Source: Adiantum capillus-veneris (taxonomy: Eukaryota; Streptophyta; Polypodiopsida; Polypodiales; Pteridaceae). From it: a stretch of 64,000 nt of DNA. Made by a program: the position numbers and the translations under genes. Numbering within the stretch: the stretch's first letter is position 1; every line of letters begins with the position of its first letter. Below are positions 55,410-64,000 of the stretch, in pieces. The notes under the pieces were generated by a model. The model did not search any database. It was not told where the DNA came from and saw only the letters and a list, made by a program, of their open reading frames with translations. The DNA lies in assembly GCA_014529385.2 (NCBI GenBank), contig CM043950.1, forward strand, positions 81,666,843 through 81,730,842. The letters run 5' to 3'.

Positions 55410-56023
55410 CCACGAGGTTCTGTATCCGGCCACAGGTGGATTGGGCAAAGCATGCCCATCCTATTGATTGGCGCAGTAAGTGTTACAAGGGGACAATCCT
55501 TGCATTCAATTCCCGCATGCAGCTCTTTAAATGCATGTTCGAGGGTGACAAGGCCTGCTTCATGATCTCTTTAAATGCATGTTCGAGGGTCACAAGGCCT
55601 GCTTCGTGATCTCATGGGAGAATTTGTGCATGCATATTGTTCTAGATGCACAAGCAATGCTTGATTCATAGAATGTAATTGATTTTGATGTTGATGATGA
55701 GGTCTCTTTGGCAGAGTTTTTGGCATCCCAAAAGAAGGGAAGGGACAAAGCACGATGCTCAAATGTATGTCCTCGTGTGGAGCCACCCGTGGTTTTTTAT
55801 GTGGATGGCGTAGTTGATGCCGATGGAGATGCGATGCAAGTCATGAAATCTATGGATGATGCTTTGATTATGCAACTCGTGTCTTTGCAGGAAAAAGATG
55901 TACAGCATGAGGAATCTTTGTGTGTGTCCGGACATGCTCAGATTGCAAATATGCCTATCGTTGGATGTATTGGTAGACCTCTTGCGCTGTGTAAAAGAGG
56001 TCGCCCTCCAAAGCGTACCTCAG
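55410..56023 (+). pseudogene. Chromatin-protein-like fragment with AT-hook
   Basis: Plus-strand pieces: DWRSKCYKGTILAFNSRMQL and FKCMFEGDKACFMI, which resemble a Tudor-like reader domain (W..Y.G.I..F....F...F..GD). After a 44-base tandem duplication and TAG at 55,669-55,671 comes VDDEVSLAEFLASQKKGRDK and further to PLALCKRGRPPKRT, a canonical AT-hook core RGRPPK. The frame then runs straight into copia RNase H at about 56,024. The Tudor assignment is inference; the AT-hook is visible. It may be a host gene fragment or cargo of an element. Confidence 0.45.
55523..55612. repeat. Tandem duplication of a 44-base unit
   Basis: CTCTTTAAATGCATGTTCGA starts at 55,523 and again at 55,567, with a few differences between copies. 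It disrupts the fragment's reading frame. Confidence 0.9.
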
Positions 56024-56475
56024 ATTGGATTGGTTGTTTTGACACGCGAGCGTCCACAAGTGGTTTTTGTTTCATGCTTCGCAGCTCATGTATATCATGG
56101 TTGAGCAAGAAGCAACCTATTGTGACCACTTCGAGTTGTGAGGCTAAGTACAGGGAAGTCTTGACAGCTACGGTTGAGTGTGTATGGCTCAGACGCCTTA
56201 TGGCTGATTTGGGTGTTGGATAGGACACTGCCAACACTATCTACACTGACAGTCAGAGCGCATTGGCAGTTGCAAGGAACCCAGTTTTTCATGCTCCAAT
56301 AAAGCACATTGAGGTGCATTACCACTATGTCAGGGAGAGGATCTCAGCAGGAGAGATCATCTTGGCTTATGTGCCAACACAGGACAACCTTGCAGATCTT
56401 TTCACAAAGGCATTGTCTCGTGAGAAGCTTGAAGCTTTCCGCAAAGCTTTGGGCTTACTCCCCTTTGTGGACTGA
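56024..56475 (+). pseudogene. Copia RNase H C-terminal part
   Basis: WLSKKQPIVTTSSCEAKYRE, then TAG at 56,221, then DTANTIYTDSQSALAVARNP, YVRERISAGEIILAYVPTQD and a natural end FRKALGLLPFVD. RNase H acidic residues are visible (EAKY with E, TDSQSA with D). Confidence 0.88.
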
Positions 56476-56538
56476 TCATGTCCTCAGGGCATGGCACTTC
56501 CCTTTACTCATGTGCCAGCTCTCGTTCACCGCATCACT

Positions 56539-56550
56539 CCAGGGGGGATT
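56539..56550 (+). promoter_or_regulatory. Polypurine tract of the copia B family fragment
   Basis: CCAGGGGGGATT directly before the LTR start TGTTACCATATAC; same as in copia B. Confidence 0.8.
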
Positions 56551-56776
56551 TGTTACCATATACATGTGGTAGTGATGTGTGTGAACACACTAGGCCGCCA
56601 GGGCATTTTTTCCCTCTTTAGAAGGTTTTTTCCCCTGAGCATTGTATATACGCCCATCACTCTAGGGCTATCTATCTTTCCATTGCACACTAAGTAACAC
56701 ACTCTCTATTGTGTGCCTTGAGCTTCCTTTGTCTTCTCCAAGCTGTGTGTGTTCCTCTGCAACCCTAATTCCAACA
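56551..56776 (+). repeat. Complete LTR of the copia B family (226 bases)
   Basis: TGTTACCATATACATGTGG to CCTAATTCCAACA. Full-length match to the LTR at 25,459-25,685 in the opposite orientation. Confidence 0.92.
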
Positions 56777-57204
56777 TTGACATTGTCTTTGTTCACACTA
56801 ATTTCATTCATTGGCCACTTGATCATGCTTCCAAATGCCTAAGACATGTTTCATGCATCCATAGTCTCAACTAGAATCATAAGCATACTATCAATGCTCT
56901 CAAGGACATGTATGGACACACATGTTACACCAATTGATCAAAGTTACATCTTGTGAATGGATCGATGGAATGCACAATCCTACGTGCATTCCTTGTAGAA
57001 CCATCAATAAGAAACAAAACTTCACTTTGTTTTGGTCCCTCCAATCTTTGCAAAAATGAAGACAACAATGTGTGATAAGACAATGTATTCCCAAAAAGGT
57101 TGAATTTAAACATAGCTTGAGGTTCAAACCCAGGCTCTAGATTTAGGCTCCAACTTAAGTTCAAGTTCATTGCATTAAGGCCTTGCGCACACTGCTTTAC
57201 CACA
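56777..57204. other. Non-coding stretch
   Basis: No supported gene; minus-strand frames of 75-92 codons carry no motif. Confidence 0.4.
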
Positions 57205-57668
57205 ATTCGGATTGGTTTGATACAATCCAGGGTCGTCTGCTACAATCTAGACTGGTTTGCTACAATTTGGCATGATCGACAAAGATTCAGATTGATCATT
57301 TAACACTTGGACCAGTTTGTTAAAACATTGTAGAAATCTAGATTGTTATAGATTGGCTGTCAAAAATCCAGATTGAACAGGTCCACAAAACGTTGAAAAC
57401 AAGTTTGTAGGCATAAATTAGGATAAGTATGCAACAATCAGGGACAGTTCACAAGAATTTGAACTGATTTGCGACAGTTCGGATTCATATGACGTGATCG
57501 TTCAAAATTTGGATTGATCATTGAAAATCTAGAACGCTCATTAAAAGCCCAAAGTTTACACCAACTCTTCAAAAATCTATATGGGCCCATAAGAATAAAT
57601 CTAGATCTTTCCACAACATCCGAACTAGTCCACAAGAATCTAGATTGGTCCATAAGAATCTAGAATGT
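57205..57668. repeat. Degenerate minisatellite, period roughly 20-25 bases
   Basis: Words such as GATTGGTTTGCTACAATC, AGACTGGTTTGCTACAATT, ACAAGAATCTAGATTGGTCC and AAGAATCTAGAATGTG recur with drift over 460 bases. On the minus strand this gives repeated ERSRF-like words in one frame. It looks like an old tandem array. Confidence 0.6.
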
Positions 57669-58247
57669 GTTCATAACCAAATCGATGTGCAACTCTCAGT
57701 GAGCTCCTAACACATCACACTTATTACATTGGCTTGAAATAAATCAAAAAGTTACATTACATGGCCATATTGAGAGAAGAAGAAACTCTAATCTCTATTG
57801 TTTCTTTCTATTCATTCTTGATGTGCATCTGCAAGGTGTGGTCCTTTCACAGATTCTGTTTACTAACTCCACTCCGTTAGCACCCTTCAATACTAAACTA
57901 CACATTAAGGTGAGTGAAGGGCCATCAAATGTTTGCCTTGCATGATAAAGGGTGACGTACTTGACGTCCCTTCCTTAGTGAAGGGAAAGTACTAAAATTC
58001 CCCTTCCTTAGGAATGATAAGGGCACCTTGAAATTTTCACCTTGCTTCTACTTTCACCATCTTATAAACTTTTGTGAGTTTTCTCTTCCATGTTAACAAG
58101 ATTTGCATTGCTCATGCTCATAGCTTGTTGCTCCATGTAATGCAGCTATCAGTTCATCTCATCAAGGAGAAGAACGAGTCTTATTAAGCACTAAGTAAAC
58201 TTTACCGAGCGAACACAAAAATTGAGCAAAATGCAGACGGAACAAGA

Positions 58248-58249
<2 letters not shown>

Positions 58250-58295
<46 letters not shown>

Positions 58296-58367
58296 AGAGA
58301 GAAAGAGAGAGAGAGAGAGTCTCATGAACTAATCAACCTTGGCAATGAATAAGTGATACAATGTACA

Positions 58368-58403
<36 letters not shown>
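58250..58403. repeat. Compound microsatellite (TG)n-(AG)n ... (G)33
   Basis: A TG run of ~40 bases and an AG run of ~28, then after 50 bases an uninterrupted run of about 33 G (58,371-58,403). Confidence 0.95.
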
Positions 58404-58404
<1 letters not shown>

Positions 58405-58741
58405 GTCACATACCTACCTACCTTAGTAAATTTACCTACCCAAACTTTGACAAATAAATAAAATAATACCCAAAAGCAAAAATAATAATGGGATCACTTT
58501 GGGCAGTTCACTTGAGATGCCAAAACCTTAACACCCTCTATACAACTCATAGTGGACATAAATAGTGAGACCACGTCCATGAAGAAGCTACCATGAACAC
58601 CTATGTAGTTGTACACTCCACTACCTACATCTCGCATTTGCTACCCTCAACTTTGTTCCTTAGAAGAATGCCATCTTGAGCATTAGTTGACTTTTAGAAA
58701 ATTGAACTATAGAACACACTACATCCAAGAATCCCCACTTG

Positions 58742-58860
58742 TGAACTATGAACACATCACGTCCAAAATACTCCAAGACAATGAACTATGGAACACATCA
58801 TATCCTAAATACTCCAAGATAATGAACTGTGGAACACATTCTGTCCATAATCTGACCAAC
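58742..58860. repeat. Three tandem copies of a ~40-base unit
   Basis: TGAACTATGGAACACATCAT-type units start at 58,742, 58,782 and 58,823, each with CC(A/T)AAATACTCCAAGA. A partial copy precedes them near 58,704. Confidence 0.85.
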
Positions 58861-59554
58861 AACAATGGATTGGTGTGCACTCATCCATAGTGTTTCAGAT
58901 ACTCTAATTGGTTCCCTACCTGATGCATGTGCCTTGAACTTCGACCCACGGGTTCAAACACCGGTAACTTGAACTCCAAAACACAAGGGTCCCAATTCCT
59001 TGCCCCTCTCTACCACTCACAAGCCTCTCTTTGCCTAAAGCTAGTGGCGGCATCTGCCCTTTTAACTAAAAATCTAGTGTCGTGGCCTCTGTGGTTGCCA
59101 CCACGTGTGACAAGAAGATCTCCACTATCAAATCTTTATCATTGTCATCCCTATCCAGCTTGTCTTTGTCTTAGACTTCCTGTGAGTTCCTGCTTTTGTC
59201 TTTGGCTTCAAACTCCCGAGCCAAACAAAGCATCATGTCACATTTATAACAATTGTGGTCGGACCTCGTGGGTACCAATGCAACTAAGTGAGCACTCCTT
59301 ATCAAGCTTCCTTTACCTTTGTCCTCTAGCAAACTCGTCCATATGATTTTGGCTTCACAATCTTAGTGCATAGACTCCTAACTAGATAGCTCGATGTCCC
59401 ATATCATTGAGATCGGATGATGTTAATAAGGTTAATCCATAAGTAGTCAAAATACGATACCAGTAGGTGTACCAACATTTTTCAGTAGATTGTGGATACC
59501 TCTCTTTCATGAAAAGTAAAAGAAATGGATTTTTTTTTTTTGGGGGGGGGGGAG

Positions 59555-59990
59555 GGGACCTCAGCACTAAAGGGCATGGGGCATTAAATGAAGCCCCAGA
59601 GGTGGGATCTACGGCTGAGAAGCCCGGGCACAAAAGCAGAGGCGCGCAGGACCGTAGGATGCACCAGAAGTAAACTAGGACGCCGAAAAGTAAACTTGGA
59701 CATGGACACACCTGTCCACGTTGACTTATCATGCGTTTGTTGCCCACCATGGTCAACATATGCGCACGAGGGGTTGGATAAGCCATGCGCCTCGCTCAAC
59801 ACCCACCGGGGTTCAAATCGTGCGAGCAGCACCCCACGCCACCGGGGTTCAAATTGTGCGAGCAGCACCCCACGCCCCATTTTTTTGAGCCCTCAAATCT
59901 CCTTGAAATTCCTGCGCGCACCCCCAGCCATAGATCCCATCTCTTTGCTCCCGGGGCCTTTAGTGCTGAAAAACCAGAAAGTAAAACTAA
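59555..59990. mobile_element. MITE-like element with imperfect terminal inverted repeats
   Basis: CAGCACTAAAGGGC...GGTGGGATCTACGGCTG at the left is inverted at the right as CATAGATCCCATCTC...GGGGCCTTTAGTGCTG. Inside is a 41-base direct duplication around ACCGGGGTTCAAAT(C/T)GTGC (about 59,805-59,877). No transposase. Confidence 0.55.
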
Positions 59991-60150
59991 CAGTCAGAAC
60001 ATGACTCGTGCGGGAAAAGAGAGGGTGGAGGCAGGGATGTGAGGCAGAGAGGGGAGGGGCAAGGGAGCAAGGCAAGGGCAGGGCGAGCGAGGCAGAATCA
60101 GACAGGACGACAACACGTCGGACGGAGAGGCGACACTACAACGTTGGAGG

Positions 60151-60156
<6 letters not shown>

Positions 60157-60221
<65 letters not shown>
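60157..60221. repeat. (TC)n microsatellite of ~65 bases
   Basis: A pure TC run ending in GCGCGCGCACGCG. Confidence 0.95.
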
Positions 60222-60223
<2 letters not shown>

Positions 60224-60379
60224 GCGCGCACGCGTGCTGTGTCGTGCATGATCTGCCCTGCGCATTGCTAGGCCTCATATACAAGGAATCTTGCACACAG
60301 GACGTGTGGGGGACGAAGGCGCTAATGAGGGTCAATGTCACAGGCAATATTGTTGAAGATTATGAGTGTGGGTAGGCAA

Positions 60380-60399
60380 GGGGGGGGGGGGGGGGGGGG
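60380..60399. repeat. Poly-G run of 20 bases
   Basis: An uninterrupted G run. Confidence 0.95.
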
Positions 60400-60965
60400 A
60401 GGCTAGGAAGGGATGGCTCCTGCACTAGAAGATTTTGCAGAAAAGTCGAGCAACTTTTGGTGGAGCTTGTTGGTGGAGGGCACAGGCTATGGTGTGGCAA
60501 CAGAAGGGGACGGGATGGAGGGCAAGGTAGGAGGTTTAATTTGGTAGAACTAAGACCAAATCTGCAACAAATCCCTAACAAAATGACAAGGAGCAAGGAT
60601 TGTTTGAGCCTCAATGATTGGAAGGTGTTTATGAGAGTGTTAAACTCACTGAGTATGGCTTTTTGTGTGTACAGGAAAGCATTGGAGAAGCATAGGCGTT
60701 AGCTATTTATTGGGCATGTCACCACGAGGGAGAGACTAACCATAGAGGGCACTGTTGTTTGTAGAAGTGATAAAGGAAGCATTAACATGTTCTGTTTTGA
60801 GTTCATGCAAAATTTTATTCTAGGGAAAAGTGGAGCACTTAATCAATCATGAGAGCTATTGTATGTTGACTACTGCCTCAAAACCACTAAAGTTTAGAGC
60901 ATCCCTTAGAAGGCAATTTGAAAGACATTTTTTTCTTACCTCGGGATACAACGCATGCCATGTCT

Positions 60966-61248
60966 GGTGTTTAGAGCAGAGTCGTACCCAGGGCTAATGG
61001 GGGGGAGTGGGGGGAGAGCACACTCCATTCTCAGTGAACGCGAGAATGCAGAAAATAATCCTACTAGCACTCCGTGAAAGGTAGGTATTAAGCTTTACTT
61101 CCGCAAGCTCTTTCGTAGGCTACATATTTCCTATCAAAGCGGTCAGGTCACCATGCTGCAAGAGCCTACCACAAACTCAATGCAGAGGGGCTACCGGGTT
61201 TGTAGCCTTGCCCCTACTCCCCCCATAAGCCCTGGCGCGACCCAACTC
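60966..61248. mobile_element. MITE-like element with GC-rich inverted ends
   Basis: Left CAGAGTCGTACCCAGGGCTA then ATGGGGGGGAGTGGGG; right CCCCTACTCCCCCCATAAGC then CCTGGCGCGACCC, its imperfect complement. About 280 bases with no ORF. The CAG...ACCCAGGG end is of the kind seen in hAT elements, but that is inference. Confidence 0.6.
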
Positions 61249-61249
61249 T

Positions 61250-63020
61250 TAGCATGAATGTAAACATTTTGATGCTTTCTTACTTGATGGGGAAGGCGTG
61301 CCCAGGAGCCCTTAGGTTCTTAACGACTGCCCATATGAGATTGCATGTGACAGGAGCATGAGGGTGCCTAGTGACTTCTCTTCTTTGTCTCTCTAGAGTT
61401 TTCCAAAGAAGGAAGCTTTAAGAGGGTCTTCCCGTAGCCCTCCGAAAGAGCCTCTGAAGGCACCCCCTAATTGAAAAAGCCTGCCGGTAGCCTCGCTTGC
61501 AATAGCAATTGAATCGAAAAGAGCCCCCGAGGGTGGTTCCAAAAAGGCCTCCTGCCTCTGAGACAGGAGATTGCATGTTTAAAGGATTGATTGTCAGTGA
61601 AACAGATCCGTTGCACCAGTGGACACCGGAACAATAACCGAACAATACCTTGTAGTCTGCTCTATGGGATTGCCTCGTCGCCACTAACGACCCGGGTCTC
61701 CTTCATTTCACAAGCTCGTGTGTTTATAGCTGTACTTTTAGCATGGCTACGAGCAGGCGCTCTAAGGCCACCATTTCTCTATTCGGCATTAACAATGGGT
61801 GAGCCCAACATGTGGCGAGGCTTTGCATAAAATGGCTAGATCGGAGGTTCCCAAGAGTGCCGACCTAAGAGTGCCCTCCAACCTAGCGGCCCTTTCGAGT
61901 CCAACAACATTTTTGGATGACATATGGGGACGACTCTTCGACTCAATTGTGCTTTCTTTCAGTAGCTATGAGAAGGCACTCTAATAATTATACCCAGGGC
62001 TAAAACCTAAGAAAATAAGGACAAACTTGAGATTCTCCCGGTTTTTAGGTCAAAATTTGAAGCTTTTGCCCGTAGCTACACTAAAACTTGTGAAAATTTC
62101 TCGGTTTTCTTCAAGGCAAGCTCAAAATCTAACCGAGATTTTAGGATTTTAGCCAGTTAAAACACACAACACACTGCGCTTGAAACAAGAAGACCTACTA
62201 ACCATCGCCAAAACTTCCTGCAAGTTTGAAATAAGACACCAAAACCATCGCTAAATTAAGCCTTTTTTCAACACCAATGTTCTGTGTGTAAGTTATTGGT
62301 TAACTGCTTTGAAGTAGAATAGTGTGTATCACCGCAGACGCGTATCCAGCTTAAGATTGTTCAAAGAGGAGACCACCCAATGGTAGGATCGTAACAAATC
62401 CATACAAACATTAGAGCTAAGTTCAGATAGGAGCACTCCACCCAAATCGTCTCAGGAAGTATGCATTCCTGCTGCATATAGATTGAAGAGTTAAAGCTCA
62501 GGTTTCAAGAGATTCATCTGAGGAGACGGTGAGAACACTTCAACACAGAATGGACCATTCAACATCATCAACAGTAAAATAGGGACTGGATGAGATTGTG
62601 CACATTGTCTTTCTGACACTGGTTTAGTTTTCCATTAGAAAACCAGACTTCTTCAACCCCAATGCTGGAGGCATTTTCGACACCAAGTTTCCACCACAAA
62701 GTGAAGATTGTCTACAACAGACTGCAACAAGTCTTTTAAAGATCATGATGATAGCGAAAGTAGTACGAGACACATATGCACAGAAGGCCCTACCTGCCCT
62801 GTTGTCAAAATGCAGGGTTTGGACAGAAGGATGGTCATGGCACATGTGCGGCATGCCACTTTCATAGCCTCGACACAGAATACTGACCGCTGGAACTGAT
62901 TGGGGGACCTCAAAATGAAGCTGTCATCCAAAGCATGGAACTTTTACCAGTGTCATCATATCCCTAGAGGCATACGACATATTAAGCAAAAGAAGTCGTT
63001 GGCAGACATTGATGTCAAGG
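61250..63020. other. No supported gene
   Basis: Frames of 60-90 codons occur on both strands without recognisable motifs. The frame at 62,708-62,899 (MSTTDCNKSFKDHDDSES) is the only one with a mildly protein-like composition; I do not call it a gene. Confidence 0.4.
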
Positions 63021-63214
63021 AGGATATTCAGAGCAGACAAGGATCAAAGAGCTAGACAAATGAACTATGAGAGATCGCAGACGAGAGTAAAAAACAAAGT
63101 CAAGCATGGAAGTCTGGAGGATATTCAGAGCAGACAAGGATCAAAGAGCTAGACAAATGAACTATGAGAGATCGCAGACGAGAGTAAAAAACAAAGTCAA
63201 GCATGGAAGTCTGC
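63021..63214. repeat. Recent tandem duplication of a 97-base unit
   Basis: AGGATATTCAGAGCAGACAA begins at 63,021 and 63,118; the two copies appear identical except the last base. Either very young or an assembly artefact. Confidence 0.95.
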
Positions 63215-63577
63215 AGGAATCAAGATTTTACTTGAGAGCGCGGGGAGCAGTACCTAACCAAAGAAAGGATTACCCACCTGAACCACACACAGCTGTGCGT
63301 TTCTTTACTGCACATTTCATTCAGCTGAGAAGAAACTGCTTTATCACCTCATGGCCCAATGAGATTTAAGTAACGCCAAGCCAGTCAAACAGATTTAAGC
63401 ATAGCTTGGAATGGAAAAAAGTGTGATAACTCTTGACAAATATTTGAGAATTGACAAAGGCTTTTTTCTCAACTATCACCAAATTAAAGAATAGAAATGA
63501 AATTAATATTGAGGTTATGCAACAACATTCAACCATGGGACAGACTGAATATCCTTGCCTTGCAACACAAAGCCCTT

Positions 63578-63583
63578 TTTATT
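63578..63583 (-). terminator. Polyadenylation signal of the polyubiquitin gene
   Basis: AATAAA on the minus strand (TTTATT on plus), about 155 bases after the stop codon; a usual 3' UTR length for plant polyubiquitin. Confidence 0.6.
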
Positions 63584-63736
63584 GACTAATCAAACATTTC
63601 CCGTACAAAACATCCAGCTTCAATTTTCATCGCTTCCCAAGACAACCAAACACTAAGGATCACCAGAATTCACAATAGCAGGTGCCCAAAAAAAAGAACA
63701 GCACATCCAGAGTCACAGGCTCTACCACACATTCCA

Positions 63737-64000
<264 letters not shown>

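Larger units (their letters stand above)
56024..56776 (+). mobile_element. Fragment of a copia B family element: RNase H end plus 3' LTR
   Basis: Starts at DWIGCFDTRASTSGF, in the middle of the RNase H region, and keeps everything downstream: RNase H, stop, polypurine tract and LTR. The 5' part is missing. TAG at 56,221-56,223 replaces the CAG present in copia B, while at PTQDNLADLF this copy keeps CAG where copia B has TAG. Confidence 0.9.

Noticed and set aside
55938-56325. Minus-strand frames opposite the copia fragment
   Set aside because: They are antisense shadows of the RNase H reading frame.

Overview
The window looks like nuclear DNA from a land plant with a large, repeat-dominated genome. 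The clearest sign is the polyubiquitin gene at the right edge (minus strand), whose last unit carries the plant-type residues Ser19, Asp24 and Ala57. Two Ty1/copia families use the initiator-tRNA-Met primer site TGGTATCAGAGC, CACTA (En/Spm) ends and a TNP2-type fragment are present, and one decayed gene has two 79-base GT-AG introns. I cannot name the species; a seedless plant is only a guess. Apart from polyubiquitin I see no gene that looks intact and functional.

Layout. 1-5.6 kb: a Ty3/gypsy element on the minus strand (element A), cut by the window edge. 5.6-6.94 kb: a broken gene of unknown family with three related modules. 7-15.9 kb: mostly non-coding, with a polypyrimidine minisatellite, a three-unit array of long hairpins (9.6-10.4 kb), and T-rich and A-rich tracts. 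15.9-16.1 kb: a 189-base near-perfect palindrome. 16.3-17.1 kb: a histone H3-like gene with a very long acidic tail and three stop codons. 17.35-20.2 kb: a decayed multi-exon gene, possibly transposase-derived. 20.9-25.7 kb: copia element B (minus), decayed. 25.7-27.5 kb: two inverted-repeat elements of one family. 29.1-37.5 kb: two copies of an LTR-like repeat, the left one interrupted by a 1577-base solo LTR. 37.55-40.0 kb: a CACTA end and a TNP2-type fragment. 40.4-45.66 kb: a chromodomain Ty3/gypsy element (element C, minus), broken by a second CACTA end at 45,663. 46.2-47.1 kb: two short head-to-head reading frames of unknown origin. 47,664-53,215: a complete copia element D with both LTRs and a TGTGG target duplication. 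55.4-56.78 kb: a chromatin-protein-like fragment fused in frame to the tail and LTR of a copia-B-family element. 57-63.2 kb: degenerate tandem repeats, compound microsatellites and two MITE-like elements. 63.74-64.0 kb: polyubiquitin.

How it fits together. This is a nested transposon landscape beside one housekeeping gene. One theme recurs: most premature stops I could trace in decayed reading frames are TAG where CAG is expected, or TGA where CGA is expected. That is what cytosine deamination in methylated CHG and CG sites would leave. Two of these are confirmed inside the window by paired copies of the same copia family.
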